NCBI RefSeq assembly: GCF_017876575.1
Contig: NZ_JAGIOE010000001.1
Span: forward strand, 4,506,443 to 4,570,442
Length of the DNA: 64,000 nt
DNA from: Paeniglutamicibacter psychrophenolicus
GTDB taxonomy: Bacteria; Actinomycetota; Actinomycetes; Actinomycetales; Micrococcaceae
Reading direction: 5' to 3'
A program made the position numbers and the translations under genes. The notes beneath the pieces were generated by a model, which had not been told where the DNA came from, searched no databases, and saw nothing but the letters and a program-made list of their open reading frames with translations. Shown in pieces: positions 51,249-59,983 of the stretch; position 1 is the stretch's first letter, and every line of letters starts with the position of its first letter.

Positions 51249-52556
51249 CTACTTCGACTTGGACCGATTGGGGTCGATGACGTCCAAGACGTCAAAGAAA
51301 TACTTCAGCACCGGCCGGTCCCCGCGCTGCTCCTTGGCGAATTGCAGGCCGTCGACGTTGATGCGCGCCTGGCGCAGGTAGGAATCCCCCTTCTGCATCC
51401 ACGCCGGGGTGGTCCCGTCGACGCCGTAGAAGAAGTCGAACCCGTCCTTCTTGAGCATCTGGTACTTGGTGCCCTTGTACTTCGGGACCCCGGAGATGTC
51501 GGCACCGAACGGGTAGATGAACTGGTCCGTGTCCCCAAGGATGGGGCGCACCTCCCGGTCCCACAGCAACATGTCGTGCTTGATCCTCTTGATCGAGCTG
51601 GTGGTCATGTTGATGTGGCCCCAGGTATGGGAGGCAAAGACCCAGCCGTCCTTCTTCAGTGCGGTCGCCACCTCGGTGGCCGTGGCGATGTCCGCCTCCA
51701 GGGTCTTTGAATCCGGGTACTGGCTCTTCGAGGTTCGGTAACCCAGCACCCCGTTGTACCCGGTCAAGGCGAGGATGCCCTTGGCCCCGCGGTAGGAAAA
51801 GTCGGGGTGCTTCTCCACGAACTCGTCGACGACCGGGGGAATGTCGTAGGCGCCGATGTGCTTCTTGCCCGCGGCGTCCACGTATTCGTTCTTGACCTTG
51901 CCGTCGTCATCGATCAGCAGCTTCGAGGCGAACCCGTCCCCCTTCATGTATTCGTAGTAGCTGACGTCGTCCTCGGTGAGCACCAACGGCTTCTTGCCCT
52001 TGGGCAGGAGGATGTCCTTGTACTTCATCTTCCCGTTGGCATCCAGGGACGCGATATCCGCGGGGTTCACCAGCACGAAGCCGCGCTTGTACAGCTGCGC
52101 AAGCATCTTCTTGAACTCGTCCAGGGTGACCATGTAATTCAGGTAGCCCTGTTCCTTCGAATCCCCATCAAAGGCCCGCTTGGTGTCGACCACCAGGGAG
52201 TGGACGAAGAGGTGGGAGATCTTCGAGTTGTCATCCCAGGGAACCGCCTTGGCTGCTGCGGCCTTGATGTCCGCCAGTTCCGCATCGGCCTCGCCCCCTT
52301 CCAACCCGGCCAGGGCCTTCTTCGCCGCCGCATAGTCGTAGCCGGCGGCCAGCGCCCTGGCCTTCTCGATCCGTTCGGCCTCGGTGGGGCCCTCGGGTTC
52401 CGCGCTGGGGGAAACCAGCGATTGCGGGGCCGAGCCCACCGAGGTGGGGTCGTATTGGCTCGGGGGCATGTAGGGCGGGGTGGTGCACCCCGCCAGGACC
52501 AGCCCGGCGGCGGTCATGAGGGCCGCGGCAGCGGCCAGGCGTATCCGAGGTTTCAT
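51249..52556 (-). CDS. Polysaccharide deacetylase lipoprotein
   Basis: A 435-aa lipoprotein: signal with lipobox VLAGC at residue about 24 (MKPRIRLAAAAALMTAAGLV). A helical linker runs to about 110. Then comes a NodB-type deacetylase: PLVLTEDDVSYYEYMKGDG with the DD motif, and VFASHTWGHINMTT with the HxxxH metal motif. The family removes acetyl groups from cell-wall or surface glycans. The gene converges with the aldo/keto reductase, stops 10 bases apart. Confidence 0.88.
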   Translation of the reverse strand: MKPRIRLAAAAALMTAAGLVLAGCTTPPYMPPSQYDPTSVGSAPQSLVSPSAEPEGPTEAERIEKARALAAGYDYAAAKKALAGLEGGEADAELADIKAAAAKAVPWDDNSKISHLFVHSLVVDTKRAFDGDSKEQGYLNYMVTLDEFKKMLAQLYKRGFVLVNPADIASLDANGKMKYKDILLPKGKKPLVLTEDDVSYYEYMKGDGFASKLLIDDDGKVKNEYVDAAGKKHIGAYDIPPVVDEFVEKHPDFSYRGAKGILALTGYNGVLGYRTSKSQYPDSKTLEADIATATEVATALKKDGWVFASHTWGHINMTTSSIKRIKHDMLLWDREVRPILGDTDQFIYPFGADISGVPKYKGTKYQMLKKDGFDFFYGVDGTTPAWMQKGDSYLRQARINVDGLQFAKEQRGDRPVLKYFFDVLDVIDPNRSKSK

Positions 52557-52716
52557 GGCGTTCCCCTCACTTTTCGTCCCGGAGCGGGGATGGATGGTCC
52601 CTCGCGCCTTGGGTCACCGGTGTGGTTCAAACGACCTTACCCAGATCGGGGGCGACCTTAAACGGGCGCGCCGATGGACTAGGATTGTTTGGTCAATCCC
52701 CAGCAAAAGGACCGTG

Positions 52717-54174
52717 ATGCGACCTACCCACCAGGCGAGCCCGCTGTGGAGTCAGACGCAACAATTCAGGTCGTCCGCCGCCTGGAAATTGCTCTCCACC
52801 GCACCCTGGGCCGTGGCCTTCCTGCGCGCCGAATTCACCAGCGCCAAGCCCCGCGTCGGGCTGGAGGTCTTCCATGCCTCCCTGGAGTCCTTCCTCAAGG
52901 TCGTGCGCTCCGAGGACCCGAGTTTCAACGACTCGATGACCGCCGCCCAATATGCCGACGCCTGGGTGCGCAACCAGTTCCTGGCCCGCCCGCTGGTCGA
53001 CGGGCACTTCGTCTATGAACCGACGGCGCAGACCGCCCGCGTGCTGAAGTTCCTCTCGGACTTCTCCGGGGACCGCACCAACCTGAACTCCTCGCGGCTC
53101 AACACGCTGTTGACCTCCCTCGAATCCCTGGCCCACGAGACCGACCCCGACCCGGCCGCACGCATCCGCGCGCTGGAGGCGGAAATCGCCCAGCGCCAGG
53201 AGAAGATCGCCTCGCTGCGCGACGGCACCTCCCCGGCGGTGCTGCCCCGCGAGGGCGCCCTGGCCGCGACCCGTTCGGTGCTCGACATGGCCTCGGGGCT
53301 GCCCGCAGACTTCAAGCGCATGCGCGACGGGGTGCAGGAAATGCTCCACGCGCTGCGCGGGGAAATCATGGAATCCTCCTCCGTCAAGGGCGTCGCGGTC
53401 GGTGCCGTCCTCGAGGGCGACAAGCAGCTGCGCAGCACCCCGCAGGGCGAGACCTTCCGTGGATTTACCGAGTTCCTGAACTCCCCCGAGGCCCAGGCCC
53501 GCTTCCGCGAGGCCGTCAACGAGGTCATGGAACGCGACTTCGTCGACGCCCTGGACGCCCAGGAACGCCACACCCTGGCCAACATGCTCCGCGAACTGCG
53601 CCGCCAGGCATCCGAGGTCCACCAGTCCTACGGCCGGCTCTCCGAATCCCTGCACGCCTACGTGCAATCGGCCGAGTTCAAGGAGGCAGCGATCCTGCGC
53701 GAGGCCGTGCGGGCCGCGGAAATCGCCGTCGCTTCCTCGCGGGTCCTGCACTCGCGCACGCCGGTGACCCCGATCCGGCTCTACGCCCCGCGCTTCACCT
53801 CCATTGCGGCGCTGGGCATCTACGACCCGGACGAGCACGTCGCCCCGCCCAAGCTGGCCGCCCCGCCGCCGCTGTCCATCGCCGACATCCGCCGCACCCC
53901 CTCCACCCCGAGCCCCGACATCCCGGCGTTGAACCACGCGATCCTCACCTCACGGGCCAAGGCCGGCGGCTCGGTGGGATTGCGCGAAACCTACAACGGG
54001 CTGTCGGACGAACACCGGCACCTGAACACCATCAGGTACCTCATCGAGGCCGCCCGCAACGGCGGGGAAGGCATCGACGAGGCCACCCTCGAGGAAATCA
54101 CTTTCACCCAGATCGACGGCGCCACACGCACCGCAATGGTGCCGGCCATGAGCTTTACGAAGGATCCCGCATGA
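52717..54174 (+). CDS. jetA: JetA, kleisin-like subunit of a Wadjet/Mks SMC complex (DUF3375)
   Basis: A 485-aa protein of normal JetA length. An N-terminal winged-helix-rich segment (AWKLLSTAPWAVAFLRAEFT), a long alpha-helical middle with coiled coil (ARIRALEAEIAQRQEKIASL), and C-terminal FTQIDGATRTAMVP match DUF3375. In Wadjet, JetA (MksF) links the JetC heads and recruits JetB. ATG at 52717 follows AAAAGGA; the long upstream frame lacks support. Stop overlaps jetB (ATGA). Confidence 0.9.
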   Translation: MRPTHQASPLWSQTQQFRSSAAWKLLSTAPWAVAFLRAEFTSAKPRVGLEVFHASLESFLKVVRSEDPSFNDSMTAAQYADAWVRNQFLARPLVDGHFVYEPTAQTARVLKFLSDFSGDRTNLNSSRLNTLLTSLESLAHETDPDPAARIRALEAEIAQRQEKIASLRDGTSPAVLPREGALAATRSVLDMASGLPADFKRMRDGVQEMLHALRGEIMESSSVKGVAVGAVLEGDKQLRSTPQGETFRGFTEFLNSPEAQARFREAVNEVMERDFVDALDAQERHTLANMLRELRRQASEVHQSYGRLSESLHAYVQSAEFKEAAILREAVRAAEIAVASSRVLHSRTPVTPIRLYAPRFTSIAALGIYDPDEHVAPPKLAAPPPLSIADIRRTPSTPSPDIPALNHAILTSRAKAGGSVGLRETYNGLSDEHRHLNTIRYLIEAARNGGEGIDEATLEEITFTQIDGATRTAMVPAMSFTKDPA

Positions 54175-54830
54175 GCAGCCCACTTCCCTCCGGTGCCGTC
54201 GATGAACGCCGCCTCTTTGCGGGCGACACCGGCTCCTTCGAACTGCCGCTGCGCCAGCTTTTGGTGCGCCTGCTGCGCGGCCCCTACCTGGACGGGGTCG
54301 CCGAACCCCGGCTCTGGCAGCTGGTGCTGGACCGGCGCGCCGAGATCTCGGCCTATGTCGCCGAGATCTTCCTGGTCCTCGAGGTCGATGCCAACCGCAA
54401 GATCGCACTGCTGGCCCCCGTGGACCTGGAGGCCGCGCACACCACCGCGATCGCCCCGCGCCGCGCGCTGAAGCGCGAGGAAACGCTGCTCGCGCTGCGG
54501 CTGCGCCTGCTGCTCGAGCGCCACGCGGGCTCGGGCACCGACGCGGTCATCACCCGGGAGGCGGCACGCGAGATCCTGCTGGAGCACCGCGCCCCCGGGG
54601 ACACCGATGACAAGAAGCTGGAAGAAAACACCGATGCGGCCCTCACCCGGCTGCTGAACCTCAAGCTCGTCCTGCCCACCGAGCTGGCGGACGAGTATAA
54701 GGTCTCCGGTGCCCTGGCCCTGGCCCTGCCCTTTGCGGCGATCGAGGAAATCCCCGAGTACATCAAGGCCATTGAACGCGTGGGCACCGATGACACCGAA
54801 GAATTCGAGTTGGAGACAGAAGAGCTATGA
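54171..54830 (+). CDS. jetB: JetB, KITE-like subunit (DUF4194)
   Basis: A 219-aa protein: LRQLLVRLLRGPYLDGVAEP, AEIFLVLEVDANRKIALLA, ETLLALRLRLLLERH and the acidic C-terminus (DDTEEFELETEEL) match DUF4194, the MksE/JetB dimeric winged-helix subunit that binds JetA and DNA. It overlaps both neighbours by 4 bases. Confidence 0.9.
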   Translation: MSSPLPSGAVDERRLFAGDTGSFELPLRQLLVRLLRGPYLDGVAEPRLWQLVLDRRAEISAYVAEIFLVLEVDANRKIALLAPVDLEAAHTTAIAPRRALKREETLLALRLRLLLERHAGSGTDAVITREAAREILLEHRAPGDTDDKKLEENTDAALTRLLNLKLVLPTELADEYKVSGALALALPFAAIEEIPEYIKAIERVGTDDTEEFELETEEL

Positions 54831-57800
54831 GCATTGAAATGACCCTCCCGCTCTCCGACGCGCTGAACCCCGGGCAGCACCGACTCACCCAGATCCAGGT
54901 CATCAACTGGGGCACCTTCCACGGCCGGCACACCTTGTATGTGGATCGCGCCGGAACCCTGCTCACCGGGCACCCGGGCGTTGGCAAGTCGACGCTCTTT
55001 GACGGCATCGGACACATCTTCCATGCCGCACCGCGGCTGAACGAATCCGCGCACGAGGCCTCCACCCGCAAGGACCGCCGCACCACCTACTCCTACATGC
55101 GCGGACGCCGCTTCAAGACCGAGGCCGGCACGCTCTACCAGCGCCCCGGCGCCACCTGGAGCGCCCTGGCCCTGGTCTACGAGGACGGGCTGGGTTCGTC
55201 GGTGTGCATCGGCGCGATCTTCGACCTGCCGGCCAACGGCCTCGAGGGCCAGGTTGGCAAGCACTACGTGATGGGCGACCGGGTGCTGGACACCGCTGCC
55301 CTGGAAGATCACGGGGCCCGGCGCTTCACCCCGTCCTCGCTGCAGAAATCCCTGCCCGGCTTCGAGTCCTTCGACGTGCACCGCGCCTTTGCCGAGAAGT
55401 TCCGCCGCCGCCTGGGCATCGACAACGACAAGGCGTTCTCGCTGCTGCGCACCCTGCAGAACGGCAAGGGACTGGACAAGGGCGTGAACCAGTTCTTCCG
55501 CTACGAGGTGCTGGAAATCCCCGCCACCATGAAGGCGGCCGCCGGGGCCATCGAGGACTTCTCCCACCTGCGCGGCATCCACCGCCAGCTCGAGGAGGCC
55601 CGCGCCCAGCGCGACGCCCTGGCTTCGGTGCCGGAGCAGAAGCTGCGCCACGACGAGCTGACCGCCGAGCTGTCCACCCTCAGCGCGCTGGTCTCCACGC
55701 AGCTTCCGGCCTTCGGCGCGCAGTTGGCGACCCGGGCCCTGCAGGGCGAGAATTCCATGCTCGGCGCCGCGGTCGAGGCCAACACCGCGTTGATCGAGGA
55801 AAGCGGCGCCCGCAAGGCCACCCTTGAAACCAAGGTCGCTTCGCTGAACGAACAGCACGAGGCCGGAGGCGGTGCCGGGCTGGCGCTGCTGGAACGCGAG
55901 GCCCAGGCCGCCCGCAAGCACCTGGCCGAGCGCGAAGAAGTGCTGCGCACGCTGCGCGAGAACTTCGAGGCCGTGGGCCTGAACTTCACCTTCACCGCTT
56001 CCGGGCTGCAGGCCATGCGCCGGCAGGCCGCGGTCAGCGCCGAGAACCTGGCCTCCATTGCCAAGGACGCGCGGACCATGGAGTACGAGGCCATGGCAAC
56101 GGTCATGAACCTCAAGGACCGGGCCAAGAAGCTGCGGCTGCAGATCGATTCCTATGCCAAGCGCGGCTCAAACATCGATGACCGGTCGATCGCCGCCCGC
56201 CGCGCCATCGCCGCCTCCACCAACCTGGACATCGAGGACCTGCCCTTCGCCGGGGAACTGATCGACCTCTCCCCCTCCCACGGGCAGTGGCGTCCGTCCG
56301 CTGAAAAGGCGCTGAGGTCCCTGGCCACCACGCTGCTGGTGCGCGGGGATGACATCAAGTCGGTCACCCGGGCCATCGACTCGCTCTCGGGCCTGGGCCG
56401 GATCCGCTGGATGGACATCTCCAAGACCCCGCGCGAGGTAGTCTCCGGCCCCGGGGACCTGGTGGGGAAGCTCGACTTCAAGCATTCGGCCGCCGGCACC
56501 TGGCTGCGCGCCAAGATCGCTGCCGACTACCCGCTGGCCTGCGTCGAAACCGATGCCGGCCTGCACATCCACGACAAGGCCATCTCGCTGGCCGGCACCA
56601 TCAAGACCGGGTCCGGGACCTTCGAGCGCGACACCCGCCCGGTTGCCGCCTCCGACTACCTCCTCGGCTTCACCAACGCGGAGAAGATCTCCGAGCTGGA
56701 AACCAAGCTGGCGGCCCTGGAGGCCGAGACCACCCGCGCCGCCGCGGTGGCCGATGACCGTTCCGCGGCCAAGGACCAGCTGGCCGCCAAGCTGGCGCTG
56801 CTGGGCTCCCTGGCCAGCGACGAGCGGTCCTTCGCATCCCTGGATGCCTCCGGCGCCCTGGTCATCCTGCAGGACCTGGAAGCACGCATGGCCGAGGCGC
56901 TGTCCCGGTCCGGGGACCTCTCGCATGTGCGCCGGGCCCTGGAGGCGGCGCGCGCCGAACTCGAGGAATGCGTCGGCACCCTGGCCGTGGCCCGCGCCGA
57001 GGCAACCACGCTGTCCGCGGCGCTGGAACGGGCCAAGGGTGCGCTGCGCGCAGCGTCGGTGCGCGATGCCAGCACCGAGGACTGGGCCGTGGAGAAGCTG
57101 GCAGCCAGCGAGCAGCTGGCCCCGCTCACCAAGCGCCTGGACGAGGGGGCCTCGGTGTCCACCACCGAGCTGGAGGCCGCACTGAACGCGCTGGCCCTGT
57201 CGCTGTCCGAGTCCGGTGCAGAGCTCAAGCGCGAGGCCTACACGCTGGAAGCAGCGTTGAAGGACACCTTCAAGTCATTCGCCCGCGAGTTCGGCAATTC
57301 CGCCGCGGTCTCCTTCGGCACCTCGGTGGAGGCGGCCGAGCACTACGTCGCCCTGCACCAGGGCATCATCGAGCAGGGATTGCCGCAGCACGAGGAGGAG
57401 TTCCGCGAGTACTTCTCCAACCGCTCCTACGAGCGCTTCTCGGACCTGTTGCAGCTGCTGGAGGAGGATCGCCGGTCGATTGCCGAGCGCATCTCGCCGC
57501 TGAACCAGATCCTGGCCGATGTCACCTTCGAGCACGGCTCCAAGTTGGCCCTCGAGGTCGCCACGACGATCCCCGACGAGGCGCGGGCCTTCCGCCAGGC
57601 GCTGAAGGAGGCCCTGGCAGGGGCGTATTCCTCGCGAGGCGCCGGGACCCTGAGCGAAAGCTACAAGGCGCTCGAGGCCCTGGTCGATGCGTTGGATGAT
57701 TCCTCGCGCGCCGCCTGGCGCGACACCGTGCTGGATGTGCGCCAGCACGTGACCATCAGCTGCAACGAGCACAAGCCCAACGGAGAAATCGAAACCGGGC

Positions 57801-58150
57801 TGGAGCCCGGCACGCTCTCCGGCGGCGAGGGGCAGCGCTTCACCTCCTTCATCATGGGCGCGGCCCTGGCCTACCAGCTGGGTTTCGCCACCGCCGGGTT
57901 CACCGCCTACGGCACCGTGATGATCGACGAGGCGTTCATCCAGGCGAACTCCGAGTACGCGGCCGCGGGCATCAACGCACTGCAGGAATTCGGGTTCCAG
58001 CTGCTGCTTGCCGCCCCGGAGGACAAGATCGATCTGTCCCGGCACCTGGGGTCGGTGTGCGACATCATCAAGCACCCCGAATCCAATGTCTCCGGGTTCG
58101 TGGCCTCGGGCCGTTCCCCGGCCGTGGCCACGAGCATCATTTTGCGATAG
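54827..58150 (+). CDS. jetC: JetC, SMC-like ATPase (MksB)
   Basis: A 1107-aa MukB/SbcC-like protein. Walker A TGHPGVGKSTLFDGIGH lies at residues 47-63. A long coiled-coil region spans about 270-950, broken by a hinge-like stretch near 440-600. The ABC signature is TLSGGEGQRFTSFIMG (about 996-1011) and Walker B YGTVMIDEAFIQANS (about 1029-1043), both intact. In Wadjet it extrudes DNA loops and detects small circular DNA, which JetD cuts. Here no JetD follows: the next gene begins 172 bases later and is a nucleotidyltransferase. Confidence 0.93.
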   Translation: MSIEMTLPLSDALNPGQHRLTQIQVINWGTFHGRHTLYVDRAGTLLTGHPGVGKSTLFDGIGHIFHAAPRLNESAHEASTRKDRRTTYSYMRGRRFKTEAGTLYQRPGATWSALALVYEDGLGSSVCIGAIFDLPANGLEGQVGKHYVMGDRVLDTAALEDHGARRFTPSSLQKSLPGFESFDVHRAFAEKFRRRLGIDNDKAFSLLRTLQNGKGLDKGVNQFFRYEVLEIPATMKAAAGAIEDFSHLRGIHRQLEEARAQRDALASVPEQKLRHDELTAELSTLSALVSTQLPAFGAQLATRALQGENSMLGAAVEANTALIEESGARKATLETKVASLNEQHEAGGGAGLALLEREAQAARKHLAEREEVLRTLRENFEAVGLNFTFTASGLQAMRRQAAVSAENLASIAKDARTMEYEAMATVMNLKDRAKKLRLQIDSYAKRGSNIDDRSIAARRAIAASTNLDIEDLPFAGELIDLSPSHGQWRPSAEKALRSLATTLLVRGDDIKSVTRAIDSLSGLGRIRWMDISKTPREVVSGPGDLVGKLDFKHSAAGTWLRAKIAADYPLACVETDAGLHIHDKAISLAGTIKTGSGTFERDTRPVAASDYLLGFTNAEKISELETKLAALEAETTRAAAVADDRSAAKDQLAAKLALLGSLASDERSFASLDASGALVILQDLEARMAEALSRSGDLSHVRRALEAARAELEECVGTLAVARAEATTLSAALERAKGALRAASVRDASTEDWAVEKLAASEQLAPLTKRLDEGASVSTTELEAALNALALSLSESGAELKREAYTLEAALKDTFKSFAREFGNSAAVSFGTSVEAAEHYVALHQGIIEQGLPQHEEEFREYFSNRSYERFSDLLQLLEEDRRSIAERISPLNQILADVTFEHGSKLALEVATTIPDEARAFRQALKEALAGAYSSRGAGTLSESYKALEALVDALDDSSRAAWRDTVLDVRQHVTISCNEHKPNGEIETGLEPGTLSGGEGQRFTSFIMGAALAYQLGFATAGFTAYGTVMIDEAFIQANSEYAAAGINALQEFGFQLLLAAPEDKIDLSRHLGSVCDIIKHPESNVSGFVASGRSPAVATSIILR

Positions 58151-58179
58151 CCGGTCGGTATTGGCGAGAATGTGCCATC

Positions 58180-58260
58180 CACCCACAAATGTGGGTGACC
58201 AACCGCTAATGTGGGAAGTCGCCCATAAATGTGGGTGATCACCCACATTTATGGGCGACT
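58180..58260. promoter_or_regulatory. Phased operator array upstream of the HTH-MNT gene
   Basis: The octamer AATGTGGG starts at 58188, 58208 and 58228, exactly 20 bases apart (two helical turns), and a fourth copy is inverted at 58242-58249. The last two copies form a perfect 44-base palindrome at 58217-58260 (22-base arms), and the first lies in CACCCAC-AAAT-GTGGGTG (58180-58197). The array ends before a TAGACT -10 candidate (58266-58271), so bound protein would block the promoter. The palindrome may also terminate jetC. Confidence 0.7.
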
Positions 58261-58322
58261 CGGAGTAGACTGATAGGAACAGGGTCGAACGAGAAGTTCG
58301 ATGCCGGCAACGCTGGGAGAAC

Positions 58323-58940
58323 ATGATGAGGATGCAAAACCCGTTCGCCGCCATCAGCCCAACAGGTGTCGACTCGATTGTGCTCAGTGTTTTGGCCAGG
58401 TCGACCGGAATGTACACCACCAGCGACATCATGGGGCTGCTGCCAGAGAAAGCGTCGCGCGAAGCTGTGCGTCAGGCCACGGCCCGACTTGTTGTCCAAG
58501 GTGTAATCATCGAGCAGCGCGCTGGCATTCTTTCCATGTTCACCCTCAACCGGGAACATCTCCTTGCGGACGCCATCCTTGCCATCTCAAAAGCCAAGCG
58601 GACATTCATTGCAAGACTTCGAGAGGAAATATCCTCTTGGCCAATGCAACCGGTCACAGTGATGCTTTTCGGATCAGCTGCGCGCAACGAAATGGGCAAT
58701 GGCAGCGACATCGACCTGCTCGTGGTTGTTCCGGATACCTGGCCGGAAGACGAAAACCACATTCAACAGTTGTCCGGCAGAGCATCCCTCTGGACAGGAA
58801 ACGACGTGCGGCCGTTGGTCTACACCGAGTCGGAAGTCGCCGATGCGCCGATCTTCAACTCGATCCTGACTGACGGAATCGATGTCGCCGGCGACAAAAA
58901 CTGGCTAAGAAAACGCATCAGGAAGGTGCCAGTACGGTGA
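58323..58940 (+). CDS. HTH and nucleotidyltransferase (MNT) antitoxin-like protein
   Basis: A 205-aa fusion. The N-terminal winged helix, about 15-85, includes VLARSTGMYTTSDIMGLLPE and AVRQATARLVVQGVI. The minimal nucleotidyltransferase domain, about 110-205, shows VMLFGSAARNEMGNGSDIDL followed by LVVVPD, i.e. the GSx10DxD active site intact. MNT proteins of this type neutralise HEPN toxins, in characterised cases by AMP transfer. The HTH probably binds the phased array upstream. Three closely spaced ATGs (58323, 58326, 58332) make the exact start uncertain. It overlaps the HEPN gene by ATGA-type spacing. Confidence 0.8.
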   Translation: MMRMQNPFAAISPTGVDSIVLSVLARSTGMYTTSDIMGLLPEKASREAVRQATARLVVQGVIIEQRAGILSMFTLNREHLLADAILAISKAKRTFIARLREEISSWPMQPVTVMLFGSAARNEMGNGSDIDLLVVVPDTWPEDENHIQQLSGRASLWTGNDVRPLVYTESEVADAPIFNSILTDGIDVAGDKNWLRKRIRKVPVR

Positions 58941-59341
58941 CACCCAAAGCAGACAAAGTTAAGACGACAGCCGCTGACAAGCATGTCATGGCAGGCCGGC
59001 TTGCCAAGGCGAAACAATTTTTGCAGGTTGCTGAAGATGCAAGGGAACTCGCCAGCGATGAAGAGGTGATAGATGCTGTGGTCACCTTGTACGTACACGC
59101 AGGAATCGCAGCGGCCGATGCCATTTGTGCCAAGAACTTGAACAGGCACGCCCAAGGCGAAAACCACAACGCGGCAGTCGACCTGCTGGCTTCAGTGGAC
59201 AAGAATTCAGCAAAGCACCTCAGCACCCTTTTGAGAATGAAGAGTCGCGCCGGATATGGCCACGATTCGGTAAGCCATAGAAACCTGACGAGTGCCGAAC
59301 GTGCAGCAACGCAGCTAGTTGCCATTGCCAGCGAAGACTAA
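58937..59341 (+). CDS. HEPN-domain protein, candidate toxin
   Basis: A 134-aa all-helical protein starting at GTG: RLAKAKQFLQVAEDARELAS, VTLYVHAGIAAADAICAKN, and GENHNAAVDLLASV are HEPN-like. SRAGYGHDSV contains R-x4-H, the RNase motif of active HEPN toxins, at about residues 94-99. The four-base overlap with the MNT gene and lower GC than the flanks support a mobile two-gene unit. Related SAV_6107-type HEPN proteins in actinobacteria often lack the His, so catalysis should be tested. Confidence 0.75.
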   Translation: MTPKADKVKTTAADKHVMAGRLAKAKQFLQVAEDARELASDEEVIDAVVTLYVHAGIAAADAICAKNLNRHAQGENHNAAVDLLASVDKNSAKHLSTLLRMKSRAGYGHDSVSHRNLTSAERAATQLVAIASED

Positions 59342-59503
59342 TCCGGTACTTCAAGCACTTCCAAGCTCGTGAAAAGCTCTCCGCAAGGTTGGCCAGTGAT
59401 CCGGGGCGGGGTACCGACTCCACCATTCGACGGGTACTGGGTTTGTCCAAGAATCAGTAGCACCTCACATAATGGTGTCCCGGAACGTTTACAGGGTGTG
59501 AAG

Positions 59504-59983
59504 ATGACAACGAACCCCGCCTTCGAGCTGGTGGTGCGCCGGCACGGCCCCTCGGTGCTGCGAATGTGCACCGCCCTGCTGGGCCCGGGACCCGATGCGC
59601 AGGACGCCTGGAGCGAAACGTTCCTGGCGGCCCTGCGCGCCTACCCGGCCCTCGCTCCCGGTGCCAACATCGAGGCGTGGCTCATCACCATCGCCCGGCA
59701 CAAGGCCATCGACATCCTGCGCGCCAACCACCCCGTCCCCATGGACGAGCTCCCGGAAACCGTGGTGCTTCCCGAGCTGACGGGGAAGCTGGAAATGCTG
59801 GAGTCCCTGGCCTCGCTGAGCGAGCTGCAACGCAAGGTCATCGGCTACCACTACCTGCTCGGGTTCCCCTATGCCCAGATCCCGGCATTCCTGGGCGGCA
59901 ATCCCGCCTCGCTGCGCCGGGCCGCCGCGGACGGCATCAAGGCCCTGCGCAGCCAACACCAAGAAGCGGAGGAAGAATCATGA
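59504..59983 (+). CDS. Sigma-70 family (ECF-like) factor
   Basis: A 159-aa factor. Region 2: FELVVRRHGPSVLRMCTALL, DAQDAWSETFLAALRAYPAL, and AWLITIARHKAIDILRANH. Region 4: SLSELQRKVIGYHYLLGFPY and PAFLGGNPASLRRAAADGIK. The region 4 helix-turn-helix has an unusual PASLRRAAADG instead of the usual GTVKSRLxRG. The start at 59504 follows GGGTGTG. Its stop overlaps the ogt start, so the two are coupled; there is no anti-sigma gene. It may control the alkylation response. Confidence 0.85.
   Translation: MTTNPAFELVVRRHGPSVLRMCTALLGPGPDAQDAWSETFLAALRAYPALAPGANIEAWLITIARHKAIDILRANHPVPMDELPETVVLPELTGKLEMLESLASLSELQRKVIGYHYLLGFPYAQIPAFLGGNPASLRRAAADGIKALRSQHQEAEEES

Noticed and set aside
59342-59503. 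Remnant of jetD after the HEPN gene
   Set aside because: The 160 bases contain no frame with any similarity to JetD; the only open frame merges into the sigma factor.
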